Shown: piece after piece, positions 27,704 to 36,963 of the stretch
Layout of the letters: each line of letters opens with the position of its first letter
Numbering within the stretch: position 1 is the first letter of the stretch
DNA from: Variovorax sp. IB41
Lineage (GTDB): Bacteria; Pseudomonadota; Gammaproteobacteria; Burkholderiales; Burkholderiaceae_C
Length of the DNA stretch: 64,000 nucleotides
Reading direction: 5' to 3'
Assembly: GCF_016405905.1 (NCBI RefSeq)
Contig: NZ_JAEFCB010000010.1
Location: 186,001-250,000, forward strand
The notes under the pieces: generated by a model
Seen by the model: the letters and a program-made list of their open reading frames with translations, nothing else
Database searches by the model: none
Told to the model about the DNA's origin: nothing
Made by a program: the position numbers and the translations under genes

Positions 27704-30241
27704 ATGAAATCCGCCGACCGCCTGCGCCGCCGCATCGTTGCCGCCGGCGTGCTGCTGATCGCCGCGTGCATCGGCTCGGCGGGCTACGACGGCTGGCGGC
27801 TGCACCAGCAGATCATGCTGGCCAACGAGCGCGAGCTCGGCAACCTCGCCAAGGCGCTGGCCGAGCAGTCGCTGCGCAGCATGCAGGCGGTCGACGTGGT
27901 GCTGCGCGACACCGCGAGCTGGTACGGCGCCTCGAGCGGCGACTTCGGCCCCGGCGAGGTGTCGCCGGGCCTGGCCTCCCGCACGGTCGGCGTGCCGCAG
28001 GTGAGCGTGCTCACCATCGTCGATGCCCACGGCATGCAGCGCCATCGCTCGCGCGAGACGGGCGGTCCGCTGTCCGATGTGTCCGACCGGCCGTACTTCA
28101 CCGCGCAGCGCGATTCGCGCGACACGGGTCTTTTCATCAGCGAGCCGATGACCACCCGCACGGAAGGCATGCCGGGGCTGGTGGTGTCGCGCCGCATCGA
28201 CGGGCCGGGCGGCGCGTTCGCGGGCGTGGTCACCGCCATCGTCACGCTGCAGCACCTCGAAGGCATGTACTCGGCCATCCAGCTGGGCCAGGGCAGCTCG
28301 CTGCTGCTCACGCTGAGCGACGGCACGCTGGTGGTGCGCCAGCCTGGGCCCACCGACCCCGAGAAGAAGCTGAGTTTTCCCGAGCTCGCGGCGCTGAAAG
28401 AAGGCGGCAAGGTGGCGCGCGCCATCAACCCGATGGACGGCCGCCCCAAGCTGATCGCCGCGGTGGGCGTGGGCAAGCGGCCGCTGATATTGGCCATCAT
28501 GCGCGACGAGGAAGAGGCGCTGCGCCCCTGGTACGACGAGATGTGGAGCTCGGGCATCCGCACGGTGCTGCTGATCCTGCTGGTGGTGCTCACCATCGTG
28601 GGCCTCCTGCGCCAGCTGCGGCGGCAGGAACGCGGCGAACTGGCGCTGCGCCAGAGCGAGGAGCGCTACGCCATGGCCATGGAGGCCGCGAACGAAGGCC
28701 ATGCCGAGTGGAACTTCGCCGAGGACTCGGTGTTCGTCTCCGACAAGTGGCGCGCGCTCCACGGCGTCGATGCGTCGGTGCCGCTGGGCACCTCGGCCGA
28801 CGTGCTGCGCCACGTGCGTCTGCACCCCGACGACGCCCCGCGCGCGAAGGCTGCCATCGACGACCACCTGGCCGGCCGCACGCACGCGGTCGAACTCGAA
28901 TACCGCGTGCGCCACGCCGGCGGCGAATGGCGCTGGATCCACGCCCGCGGCCGCTGCGTGCGCGACGAGGCGGGCGCGGCGCTGCGCCTCTTCGGCGCGG
29001 CCACCGACGTGAGCGACCGCAAGCTCGCCGAGGCCGACAAGGCCCGGCTCGAGGCGCGCCTGCAGCAGACGCAGCGCCTGGAGGCGCTGGGCACGCTCTC
29101 GGGCGGCATCGCGCACGATTTCAACAACATCCTGGGCGCCATCCTCGGCTTCGGCGAAATGGCGCAGCAGCAGGCCGAGGCCGGCAGCGCGATGCGCCGC
29201 CACATCGACCGCGTGATGCAGGCCGGCGCCCGTGCGCGCCTGCTGGTGCGGCGCATTCTCGATTTCAGCCGCAGCGGCATCGCCGAGCGCGTGCCGGTCA
29301 ACATGCAGGCGCTGGTCGAAGAGGTGATCTCGATGCTCGTGCCCACGCTGCCGCCGGGCCTGCGCGTGGACGCGCGGCTGCAGTCCGGCAGCGCGGCCGT
29401 GGTGGGCGACGGCACGCAGCTCTACCAGGTGGTGATGAACCTCTGCACGAACGCCGTGCAGGCCATGGGGGAAGTTGGCGAGGTGGGCGAGGTCGGCGTG
29501 GTGAGCCTGCGGCTCGACCGCGTGGACATCGCCGAGAAGCGCGCGCTGCTGCACGGCGACATCGCCGCCGGTTCGTACGTGCGCCTGGACGTGGGCGACA
29601 CCGGCCCGGGCATTCCGCCCGAGGTGCTGCAGCGCATGTTCGACCCGTTCTTCACCACCAAGAAGGTGGGCGAGGGCACGGGGCTCGGGCTCTCGGTGGT
29701 GCACGGCATCGTGGCGGACATCGGCGGCGCCATCGATGTGGTGACGGGCAATGGCCAGCCGACGGTCGTGTCGGTGTGGCTGCCGGTGCTGCAAGGGCAG
29801 GCGGCCGAGGGCGAGCCCGAACAGGCGCCGCTGGACACCGTGCCCGGCTGCCCGCGCGGCAACGGCGAGGTCGTGATGATCGTGGACGACGAGCAGCCGC
29901 TGCGCGAACTGGCCGAGGAACTGCTCGCGAGCCTGGGCTACGAGCCGGTGGGCTTCGGCACCAGCGAGCGCGCACTGGCCGCGTTCGAGGCCGATCCGCT
30001 GCGCTTCGACGCGGTGCTCACCGACGAGATGCTGCCCGGCATGCCCGGCAGCGAGCTGGCCCGGCTGCTGCGCGCGAAGCGCCCGGCGCTGCCGGTGGCG
30101 CTGGTGAGCGGCAACGTCAACGTGGCGCTAGAGCAGCGGGCGCGCGATGCGGGTGTGGCCGAGGTGCTGCACAAGCCGCTGGGGCTGCAGGAGCTGGCCG
30201 AGTGCCTCGCGCGCATCCTGGCGGGCCGGCTGCCGGATTGA
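27704..30241 (+). CDS. Hybrid sensor histidine kinase with periplasmic Cache-like domain, PAS and C-terminal receiver
   Basis: The 845-residue protein begins with a membrane helix (10-28), then a periplasmic sensing region to about residue 285 resembling a double Cache domain (DRPYFTAQRD), a second helix (286-305), a PAS/PAC region (325-440), a HisKA domain with the autophosphorylated H471 in GGIAHDFNNIL, an HATPase domain (ending GTGLGLSVVHGIV) and a receiver with D774 in VLTDEM. A G-E-V triplet repeat occurs just after the N-box. It is coupled to the upstream single-domain receiver. The cognate DNA-binding regulator may be the OmpR protein at 26422. Confidence 0.9.
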   Translation: MKSADRLRRRIVAAGVLLIAACIGSAGYDGWRLHQQIMLANERELGNLAKALAEQSLRSMQAVDVVLRDTASWYGASSGDFGPGEVSPGLASRTVGVPQVSVLTIVDAHGMQRHRSRETGGPLSDVSDRPYFTAQRDSRDTGLFISEPMTTRTEGMPGLVVSRRIDGPGGAFAGVVTAIVTLQHLEGMYSAIQLGQGSSLLLTLSDGTLVVRQPGPTDPEKKLSFPELAALKEGGKVARAINPMDGRPKLIAAVGVGKRPLILAIMRDEEEALRPWYDEMWSSGIRTVLLILLVVLTIVGLLRQLRRQERGELALRQSEERYAMAMEAANEGHAEWNFAEDSVFVSDKWRALHGVDASVPLGTSADVLRHVRLHPDDAPRAKAAIDDHLAGRTHAVELEYRVRHAGGEWRWIHARGRCVRDEAGAALRLFGAATDVSDRKLAEADKARLEARLQQTQRLEALGTLSGGIAHDFNNILGAILGFGEMAQQQAEAGSAMRRHIDRVMQAGARARLLVRRILDFSRSGIAERVPVNMQALVEEVISMLVPTLPPGLRVDARLQSGSAAVVGDGTQLYQVVMNLCTNAVQAMGEVGEVGEVGVVSLRLDRVDIAEKRALLHGDIAAGSYVRLDVGDTGPGIPPEVLQRMFDPFFTTKKVGEGTGLGLSVVHGIVADIGGAIDVVTGNGQPTVVSVWLPVLQGQAAEGEPEQAPLDTVPGCPRGNGEVVMIVDDEQPLRELAEELLASLGYEPVGFGTSERALAAFEADPLRFDAVLTDEMLPGMPGSELARLLRAKRPALPVALVSGNVNVALEQRARDAGVAEVLHKPLGLQELAECLARILAGRLPD

Positions 30242-30305
30242 ACCCGGCCCCCCGCGGCACTAACATCGCTGGCTACGCCCCCTGGCGCCCGCGCCCCGAT
30301 CTCCC

Positions 30306-31580
30306 ATGTCCGTCACCACCCTGCTGCTGCAACTCGTCGTCATCCTCACCACCGCGCGCGTCTGCGGCTGGGTGCTCCGCTACCTGGGCCAGCCCAGCGT
30401 GGTGGGCGAAATGGCCGCGGGCCTGATGCTCGGGCCGGCGGTGATGGGCGCGCTCTTTCCCGCGCTGCATGCGCAGCTGTTCGCCAAGGATCTGCTGCAG
30501 GGCCTCTCGTCGCTCTCGACCGTGGGGCTGGTGCTCTTCATGTTCGTCGTCGGGCTGGAGCTGCGGTCTTCGCAGAACATGCGCGCGCAGCTGAAGGCGG
30601 CCGGCGCCGTGGGCGTGCTCAGCGTGATCGTGCCGCTGGCGCTGGGCCTGGCGATCTCGCCGACGCTGTATCCCGCGCTCGCGCCGGCCGGCGTCGCGTT
30701 CTGGCCGTTCGCGCTCTTCATGGCGGCGGCGCTCTCCATCACGGCTTTCCCCGTCATGGCGCGCATCCTGAAGGACCGCGGCATGACGCGCACTTCCTTC
30801 GGCCAGCTCTCGCTGAGCGCCGCGGCGGTGGTCGATGTGTTCGCCTGGATCCTGCTGGCCTTCGTGGTGGCCATGGTCGGCGCGGGCGAGGGCTATGCGG
30901 GCCTCGTGAAGATCACGGTCGGCGTGGTGGTGATGCTGGCCTTCCTGTTCTTCGGCCTGAAGCCGGCCTTCGCCTGGCTGCTGCGCGTGAAGGCGCCCGA
31001 CGGCGAGCCGTCGACCACGGTGATGGCCTCGCTGATGATCGGCCTGCTGGTCACCGCGCTGCTGACCGAATGGCTGCACCTGCATGCGGTGTTCGGCGCC
31101 TTCCTGTTCGGCGCCTGCCTGCCGCGCGATGACCGCCTGTTGCGCTCGCTGAGCGAGCGCATCGAGCCCATTTCCATCGTCGTGCTGATGCCGCTCTTCT
31201 TCGCGCTCGCGGGGCTGGGCACCACCGCCAGCGCCTTCACGGGCACGAGCCTGGGCGCGATGCTGCTGATCATCGGCGTGGCCACCGTCGGCAAGGTCGC
31301 TGGCGGCGCGGCCGGCGCGCGCATGGCCGGCTACGGCTGGCGCGACAGCATGGCCACCGGCTCGCTGATGAATGCGCGCGGGCTGATGGAGCTGATCGTC
31401 ATCAAGATCGGTTTCGACGTGGGCCTGATCGGCCCCGAGCTCTTCACGATGCTCCTGGTGATGGCGCTCGCCACCACCGCGATGACGGGGCCGCTGATGA
31501 CGCTGTGCATCGGCCGCAAGCCGAAGGCGGTGGCCGGCGTGGCCGCCCCGGCGGAAGCCGAGGCGCACGCCAAGCCCTGA
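30306..31580 (+). CDS. Cation:proton antiporter (CPA2/Kef type)
   Basis: This 424-residue integral membrane protein has about 12 hydrophobic helices. It shows the CPA2 features LGQPSVVGEMAAGLMLGPAV near the start, ALSITAFPVMARIL as the conserved core helix, and GSLMNARGLMELIVI near the C-terminus, where the N-A-R-G motif is typical. It lacks the C-terminal TrkA-N domain of KefB/KefC, so it is probably a simpler Na+/K+:H+ antiporter. It follows the hybrid kinase by 64 bases and may not share its function. Confidence 0.9.
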   Translation: MSVTTLLLQLVVILTTARVCGWVLRYLGQPSVVGEMAAGLMLGPAVMGALFPALHAQLFAKDLLQGLSSLSTVGLVLFMFVVGLELRSSQNMRAQLKAAGAVGVLSVIVPLALGLAISPTLYPALAPAGVAFWPFALFMAAALSITAFPVMARILKDRGMTRTSFGQLSLSAAAVVDVFAWILLAFVVAMVGAGEGYAGLVKITVGVVVMLAFLFFGLKPAFAWLLRVKAPDGEPSTTVMASLMIGLLVTALLTEWLHLHAVFGAFLFGACLPRDDRLLRSLSERIEPISIVVLMPLFFALAGLGTTASAFTGTSLGAMLLIIGVATVGKVAGGAAGARMAGYGWRDSMATGSLMNARGLMELIVIKIGFDVGLIGPELFTMLLVMALATTAMTGPLMTLCIGRKPKAVAGVAAPAEAEAHAKP

Positions 31581-31596
31581 GCGCGAGGCAGCGCTT

Positions 31597-32925
31597 TCAG
31601 CCGTTGCGGCGCACCGTGAAGCCGATGCGCGTTTCCCCGCCTTCGCTCGTCGCGAACACGCGCCCGCCGTGCATGCGCGCGATGGCCTCGACGATGGCGA
31701 GGCCCAGCCCGTGGTGCCGGACCGATCCGTCGCGGGCCTGCGCGGCGCGGTAGAAGCGCTCGAAGAGGCGTGGGAGCGCGGCCGCATCGATCGGCTCCCC
31801 GCGGTTCACGACCGAGAGGATGAACGCGTCGCGGTCTTCCTTCAGTTCGATGCCGATGGCCGAAGCGGGCGCTGCGAAGCGGATCGCATTGCCCAGCAGG
31901 TTGGAGAGCGCGCGGCGGACCAGCGCGGCGTCCACGTCGGCCATCGCATCGCCGGTGACTTGGGCCTTCAGCCCCGCCTCGTCGAGCATCGCATCGTAGA
32001 AGTCGATCACGTCGCGCGCCTGCGCCGCCAGGCTCACGACGGCGCGCGAACGCGTGGAGGTGCCGCGGTCGGCCTTCGAGAGAAACAGCATGTCGGTGAC
32101 GATGCCCGAGAGGCGGCCGATCTCCTCCAGGTTCGATGCCAGCACGGCCTGCAGTTCTTCGTTGGAGCGCGGCCGCGTGAGCGCGAGTTCGGTGGAGCCG
32201 ATCAGGTTCGCGAGCGGCGTGCGCAGCTCGTGCGCCACGTCGGCATTGAACGATTCGAGCTGCACGTAGGCGCGCTGCACGCGCATCAGCAGCGCGTTGA
32301 ACTGCGTGATCCACGGGCGCAGTTCTTCGGCGAAGGCCAGTGCATCGATCGGCTGGTTGGTCTTGTCGGGCGCCATCGCCGCGGTCCGGTCGGCCAGCGC
32401 CTTCAGCGGCCGCAGGCCGCGCCGCACCAGCCACATGCCGGTGAGCGACACGAGCGCCGTGCCCAGCACCACGGCGCCGAGCAGCGTCCAGGCGAGGCGT
32501 TCGAGGAGCCGCGCTTCCTGCGCCACGTTCACGCCGAGCTGCACCTGCAACTGGGTTGCGGGACCGTTTTGCTGCCAGGGCACCGTGAGGTCGCGCCGCA
32601 TCCAGCGCCCGCCCGCCGTGGGCCGCGACTGGAAGAGCTGCCGGCCCGCATGCGAGATCGACAGGCTCACGTCGTCCTGCATCGAGAAGAAGTCGTCCAG
32701 CTTGTGCCTGAGGAAGACGAGGTCGCCGCCTTTCTCGGCCTCCTTCAGAAGGTGCTCTACCAGCACTGCTTTCTGGTCGAGTTCGTCCTCCTGCTTCTGG
32801 CCGAAGTTCCAAGCCGTCACGAGGTAGATGGCCAGGCAGATCACGCTGAGGCCGAACAGCGTCTGCGCGGCGATCCAGAGCGAGAGGCGGCGCTGGATCG
32901 AGTTCGCGTGCGGCCGGGGGCTCAT
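31597..32925 (-). CDS. Heavy-metal sensor histidine kinase (CusS/CzcS type)
   Basis: This 442-residue inner-membrane kinase has two membrane helices (about 14-35 and 160-185) around a periplasmic sensing domain of about 125 residues. A HAMP domain follows, then the H-box with H232 in [15 protein letters not shown], and the ATPase domain with GLGLAIV near the C-terminus. The layout matches heavy-metal kinases (CusS, CzcS, CopS). Its start overlaps the stop of the response regulator gene (ATGA), as usual for these pairs. It should sense periplasmic Zn, Co, Cd or Cu. Confidence 0.92.
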   Translation of the reverse strand: MSPRPHANSIQRRLSLWIAAQTLFGLSVICLAIYLVTAWNFGQKQEDELDQKAVLVEHLLKEAEKGGDLVFLRHKLDDFFSMQDDVSLSISHAGRQLFQSRPTAGGRWMRRDLTVPWQQNGPATQLQVQLGVNVAQEARLLERLAWTLLGAVVLGTALVSLTGMWLVRRGLRPLKALADRTAAMAPDKTNQPIDALAFAEELRPWITQFNALLMRVQRAYVQLESFNADVAHELRTPLANLIGSTELALTRPRSNEELQAVLASNLEEIGRLSGIVTDMLFLSKADRGTSTRSRAVVSLAAQARDVIDFYDAMLDEAGLKAQVTGDAMADVDAALVRRALSNLLGNAIRFAAPASAIGIELKEDRDAFILSVVNRGEPIDAAALPRLFERFYRAAQARDGSVRHHGLGLAIVEAIARMHGGRVFATSEGGETRIGFTVRRNG

Positions 32926-33599
32926 GCCCAGGAGCGGTCTTCCAGCACGTAGCCCATGCCGCGCACGGTGTGCAGCAGCTTCACTTCGAACGGATCATCG
33001 ATCTTGCTGCGCAGGCGCCGGATGGCCACTTCCACCACGTTGGTGTCGCTGTCGAAGTTCATGTCCCACACCTGCTCGGCGAGCGTGGTGCGCGAGAGGA
33101 TCTGGCCGCGCCGGCGCAGCAGCACCACCAGCAGCGTGAATTCCTTGGCCGTGAGGTCCAGCCGCCCGCGGTTGCGAAACACCTTGCGGCTGGCCATGTC
33201 CAGCTCCAGGTCGGCCAGGCGCAGCACCGTCGAGTCCTGCGCCTTGCCGCGCCGCAGCAGCGCCTGCACGCGCGCCAGCAGTTCGGAGAAGGAGAAGGGC
33301 TTGACGAGGTAGTCGTCCGCGCCTTGCTGCAGGCCCTGCACGCGGTCTTCGACCTTGTCGCGCGCGGTGAGCACCAGCACGGGCACATTCTTCGTGCGGC
33401 GTATGGCCTGCAGCACGGCGAATCCGTCGATGCCGGGCAGCATCACGTCCAGCAGTACGAGCGCGTAGTCGCCCTCGGTGGCGAGGTAACGGCCCTCGAT
33501 GCCGTCGCGGGCTATGTCGACCACATATCCGTTTTCCTCCAGCCCTTTTTTCAGATAGTCGCCCAGTTTGGGCTCGTCTTCGATGACAAGAATTCGCAT
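32922..33599 (-). CDS. czcR: Heavy-metal response regulator (CzcR/CusR type)
   Basis: This 225-residue OmpR-family regulator has receiver residues E8-D9, acceptor D51 in LLDVMLPG and K in LVKPFSF, then a winged helix ending [21 protein letters not shown], the signature ending of the heavy-metal subgroup. The ATG at 33599 is used; nine extra codons upstream have no support. It is divergent from czcICBA and most likely activates it together with the overlapping kinase gene. Confidence 0.92.
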   Translation of the reverse strand: MRILVIEDEPKLGDYLKKGLEENGYVVDIARDGIEGRYLATEGDYALVLLDVMLPGIDGFAVLQAIRRTKNVPVLVLTARDKVEDRVQGLQQGADDYLVKPFSFSELLARVQALLRRGKAQDSTVLRLADLELDMASRKVFRNRGRLDLTAKEFTLLVVLLRRRGQILSRTTLAEQVWDMNFDSDTNVVEVAIRRLRSKIDDPFEVKLLHTVRGMGYVLEDRSWA

Positions 33600-33634
33600 C
33601 GTCGAATCGTACCCAATACCTTTCAATGCACCGG

Positions 33635-33648
33635 TTACGATTTAGTAA
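33635..33648. promoter_or_regulatory. Candidate CzcR/CusR box TTAC-N6-GTAA
   Basis: An inverted repeat with TTAC and GTAA arms around six bases lies between the divergent czcR and czcI genes, 35 bases from the czcR start. OmpR-type metal regulators bind comparable AT-rich repeats. Assignment rests on symmetry and location. Confidence 0.4.
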
Positions 33649-33744
33649 TCCTATTGACGGACAAGGCGCCGCCTTCGCGTCGTAGATTGCGCCGGGCCCT
33701 CGAACCGCAGGGCCTTTGCGGGATGGGGACTTCACCCCCGTCGA

Positions 33745-33750
33745 TATACT
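33745..33750 (+). promoter_or_regulatory. Candidate -10 element of czcI
   Basis: TATACT, five of six consensus matches, lies nine bases before the czcI ATG with no good -35 at the expected distance, as expected of an activator-dependent promoter. The transcript would start about three bases before the ATG and would be nearly leaderless. No ribosome site is visible. Confidence 0.45.
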
Positions 33751-33759
33751 TTTTGACTC

Positions 33760-34134
33760 ATGCGTCGCTGGCTCCTCATCTTTTTGCTGCTCCTGCTTCC
33801 GTTCCAGCTCAGCTGGGCGGCGTCGGCGGCGTATTGCGAGCACGAGCGCGATACGCAACCCGGGCACTGGGGCCACCATGAGGACGATGCCCGCGGCACC
33901 GATCGCACGCACACCGGCGACGGCGCCAAGAAGAACGCCACCACGCAGCCCAACGGCGCGGTCGGCCATTGCATCGTGAGCCACTTCGGCTGCGCGCAGC
34001 ATGTGAACGTGGCGGCCGGCGATACAGCCGATGCACCGCGGCTGCCCCAGGTGCTGCACGCCCGATCGGAAGAGCGTTTCGTTTCGCATGTCTCCGAAGT
34101 CCCGGTGCGCCCCGCACGGCCTCTCGCCCTCTGA
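33760..34134 (+). CDS. czcI: CzcI-like periplasmic metal-resistance protein
   Basis: This 124-residue small exported protein has a signal peptide of about 20 residues (MRRWLLIFLLLLLPF...SWA). It is rich in His and Asp (HERDTQPGHWGHHEDD), with two later Cys-x-His motifs (HCIVSHFGCAQH). It precedes czcC, czcB and czcA, the position and size of CzcI in Cupriavidus, where it is a small regulator-like component of unknown mechanism. The ATG has no Shine-Dalgarno sequence. Confidence 0.8.
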   Translation: MRRWLLIFLLLLLPFQLSWAASAAYCEHERDTQPGHWGHHEDDARGTDRTHTGDGAKKNATTQPNGAVGHCIVSHFGCAQHVNVAAGDTADAPRLPQVLHARSEERFVSHVSEVPVRPARPLAL

Positions 34135-34229
34135 TTCGGCGAGAGAACACCACCCACCACTGATCCCCTTCATCAGCTGAGCTCTCGCCGAATTCGTCCG
34201 TCCGTTGTTTCGCAACCCAGGAGAATTCG

Positions 34230-35567
34230 ATGCGCACGCTCTTCGTGCCGCTGGCCGTGTTGGCCTTGGCGGTGCCCCCGGCCTATTCACAAACGCAGTC
34301 GCAGACTGCTGCCGGCTCCCAGTCTTCTTCATCCCGCGCGCCCGCCAGGACGCTGGAGCCCGCGGGTCCGCTGACCCTTCGCAGCGCCGTCGCGATGGTG
34401 CTGCAGTCCAACCCCAGCCTGTCCGCAGCCTCGCGTGAGCAGGAGGCCACCGAGGGCGCGATCGTGCAGGCCGGCGCCTGGCCCAACCCGGTGCTCGGCG
34501 CGCAGCTGGAAGACCTGCGTCGCGACAACCGCACGACCACGCTGCAGCTGAGCCAGCCCATCGAACTGGGCGGCAAGCGCGCGGCCCGCGTGACGGCGGC
34601 GGAGCGCGCGCGCGACCAGGCCGCATCGGCGCTCGCCGCGCGGCGCTCGGAGCTGCGCGCATCGACCGTCACGCTGTTCTTCGAGGTGCTGACCGCGCAG
34701 GAGCGCCTGCGGCTCGCGCAGGATTCCGTCGGCCTCGCGCAGACCGCGACGAAGGCCGCCGCCAACCGCGTCACGGCCGGCAAGGTGTCGCCGCTGGAGG
34801 AGACTCGCGCGCGCGTCGCCGAGGCGGGCGTGCGCGTCGAGCTGCTGCAGGCCGAGGGCACGCTGCGCTCGGCGCGCCAGCAACTGGCCGCGCTGTGGGG
34901 CAACCCGTCGCCGCGCTTCACGCAAGTGGACGGCGCGGTCGACCAGTTGCCGGTGCTCGCTTCGGCACGGGACGTTGAAGGCCGGCTCTTCGCCGCGCCC
35001 GTGCTGCGGCAGGCGCGGCTCGAAGTCGAACGGCGCGAGGCGCTCTCCAGCCTGGAGCAGGCCAAGCGCATCCCCGACATCACCGTCTCCCTCGGCGCCA
35101 AGCGCGTGCCCGCGTCCACCGACACCGAGGGCGCGAGCAGCCGCCGCAACCAGGTGGTCGTCGGCCTCTCGGTGCCGCTGCCGATCTTCGATACGAACCG
35201 CGGCAACCTCGCCGAGGCGCTCAGCCGCGAGGAGAAAGCGCGCGACGACCTCGCCGCCGCCGAGCTGCAGCTGGGCGCCGACGTGGCGCAGGCCACCGAG
35301 CGCCTGCGCTCGGCGCGCGCCACGGCCGAGACGCTGCAGCGCGATGCGCTCCCCGGCGCCGAGACCGCCTACAGGGCTGCGACCAAGGGCTTCGAGCTGG
35401 GCAAGTTCAGCTTTCTCGAAGCGCTCGATGCGCAGCGCACGCTGTTCCAGGTACGCAACCAGTACCTCGTCGCACTGGCCGATGCGCACCGCGCGGCCGG
35501 CGAGCTCGACCGGCTGCTGGGCACCGACGGCGAAGAAACCCTGCATGCGACGCCCGTCGCGCGCTGA
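34230..35567 (+). CDS. czcC: Outer-membrane efflux channel CzcC
   Basis: This 445-residue TolC-family outer-membrane factor has a signal peptide ending about residue 20 (PPAYSQ). Two copies of the OEP domain follow, with long alpha-helical coiled regions and the repeat E-A-L-D-A-Q-R-T near the end (FSFLEALDAQRTLFQVRNQYL). It forms the trimeric exit duct for the CzcCBA cation pump. AGGAGA sits before the ATG. The gap to czcB is 12 bases. Confidence 0.93.
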   Translation: MRTLFVPLAVLALAVPPAYSQTQSQTAAGSQSSSSRAPARTLEPAGPLTLRSAVAMVLQSNPSLSAASREQEATEGAIVQAGAWPNPVLGAQLEDLRRDNRTTTLQLSQPIELGGKRAARVTAAERARDQAASALAARRSELRASTVTLFFEVLTAQERLRLAQDSVGLAQTATKAAANRVTAGKVSPLEETRARVAEAGVRVELLQAEGTLRSARQQLAALWGNPSPRFTQVDGAVDQLPVLASARDVEGRLFAAPVLRQARLEVERREALSSLEQAKRIPDITVSLGAKRVPASTDTEGASSRRNQVVVGLSVPLPIFDTNRGNLAEALSREEKARDDLAAAELQLGADVAQATERLRSARATAETLQRDALPGAETAYRAATKGFELGKFSFLEALDAQRTLFQVRNQYLVALADAHRAAGELDRLLGTDGEETLHATPVAR

Positions 35568-35579
35568 CAAGGACAGACC

Positions 35580-36953
35580 ATGAACACGCAACAAGAACGC
35601 AAGACCTTCGCCGAACGCATCGGCAAGAAGCAGTGGATGGCCATCGTCGCCGTCCTGGTCGTGGGCCTCGCGGCGGGCGCACTCATCCTGCGCACCGCGC
35701 CGGCCAAGCCCGAGGCGGCGGGCCATTCGGAAGCCGGGGGGCATGCCGACGGCGAGCACCACGAGGAGGGAAGGGCCGAAGGCAAGGACCACGGCCATGA
35801 GCACGGCCATGAAGAGGCCAAGGGCCATGGCGACAAGGAGCACCACGGCGAGGAGTCCAAAGAAAAGAGCGAGAAGGGTGCTCCCGGCGAAGCGAAGGCC
35901 GAGTCGAAGGAACGCAAGGCGGAAGAAGAAAAGATCGCCTTCACCGACGAGCAGGTCAAGGCCGCCGGCATGGCCATCGAAAGCGCCGGCCCCGCGCGCA
36001 TCAAGACCTCGCTGCAACTGCCGGGGGAGATCAAGTTCAACGAAGACCGCACGGCCCACGTGGTGCCGCGCGTGGCGGGCGTGGTCGACAGCGTGTCGGC
36101 CAACCTGGGCCAGGAGGTCAAGCGCGGGCAGGTGCTCGCGGTGCTCTCGAGCCCGGGGCTCTCGGAGCAGCGCAGCGCGCTGCAATCGGCGCAGCGCAGG
36201 CTCGAGCTCGCGCGCAGCACCTACGAGCGCGAGAAGAAACTCTGGGAAGAAAAGATCTCGCCCCAGCAGGACTACCTGCAGGCCCAGCAGGCCATGCAGG
36301 AGGCGCAGATCGCCGTGGCCAACGCCCACCAGAAGCTGCTGGCGCTGGGCGCCACGCCGGGCTCGGCCGCGCTCGGGCGCTACGAGCTGCGCGCGCCCTT
36401 CGACGGCATGGTGGTCGAGAAGCACATCTCGCTCGGCGAATCGGTGGGCGAGGCGGTCAACGTGTTCACCATCTCCGATCTCTCGACCGTGTGGGCAGAG
36501 ATCAGCGTGGCCGCGGGCAACCTGAACCTCGTGCGCATCGGCGAGCCGGTGACCATCCGCTCGACCGCGTTCGACCAGACCGCCAGCGGCACGGTGTCGT
36601 ACGTGGGCTCGCTCATCGGCGCGCAGACGCGCACGGCCACCGCGCGCGTCACGCTCACCAACCCGCAGCGCGTGTGGCGCCCGGGCCTGTTCGTGAACGT
36701 GGAACTGGTGGCGTCCGAGGCGGACGCGCCCGTCACGGTGTCGGCCGAGGCGGTGCAGACGGTGGAAGACAAGCCCACCGTGTTCCTCAAGGTGCCCGGC
36801 GGCTTCCTGCCGCAGCACGTGCAGACCGGCCGCAGCGACGGAAAGCGCATCGAGATCGTGGGCGGCCTGAAGCCGGGCGCGTCCTACGCGGCCAGCGGCA
36901 GCTTCGTCGTGAAGTCGCAGCAGGGCAAGAGCTCGGCCACGCACACCCACTGA
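35580..36953 (+). CDS. czcB: RND periplasmic adaptor CzcB, histidine-rich
   Basis: This 457-residue membrane-fusion protein begins with a membrane anchor (residues 20-38). Residues 45-115 form a His/Glu/Lys-rich segment with many HxH and HHE groups that should gather metal in the periplasm. A barrel-sandwich hybrid follows, with the paired lipoyl-like motifs (VVPRVAGVVDSVSANLGQEVKRGQ and APFDGMVVEKHISLGE) and a beta-barrel domain. It links CzcC and CzcA. A short His tail (THTH) ends the protein. Confidence 0.93.
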   Translation: MNTQQERKTFAERIGKKQWMAIVAVLVVGLAAGALILRTAPAKPEAAGHSEAGGHADGEHHEEGRAEGKDHGHEHGHEEAKGHGDKEHHGEESKEKSEKGAPGEAKAESKERKAEEEKIAFTDEQVKAAGMAIESAGPARIKTSLQLPGEIKFNEDRTAHVVPRVAGVVDSVSANLGQEVKRGQVLAVLSSPGLSEQRSALQSAQRRLELARSTYEREKKLWEEKISPQQDYLQAQQAMQEAQIAVANAHQKLLALGATPGSAALGRYELRAPFDGMVVEKHISLGESVGEAVNVFTISDLSTVWAEISVAAGNLNLVRIGEPVTIRSTAFDQTASGTVSYVGSLIGAQTRTATARVTLTNPQRVWRPGLFVNVELVASEADAPVTVSAEAVQTVEDKPTVFLKVPGGFLPQHVQTGRSDGKRIEIVGGLKPGASYAASGSFVVKSQQGKSSATHTH

Positions 36954-36963
36954 GGACCGCCGC

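Noticed and set aside
29465-29505. G-E-V triplet repeat in the hybrid kinase as a phase-variation tract
   Set aside because: Units are nine bases and in frame, so length changes would not switch the gene off.
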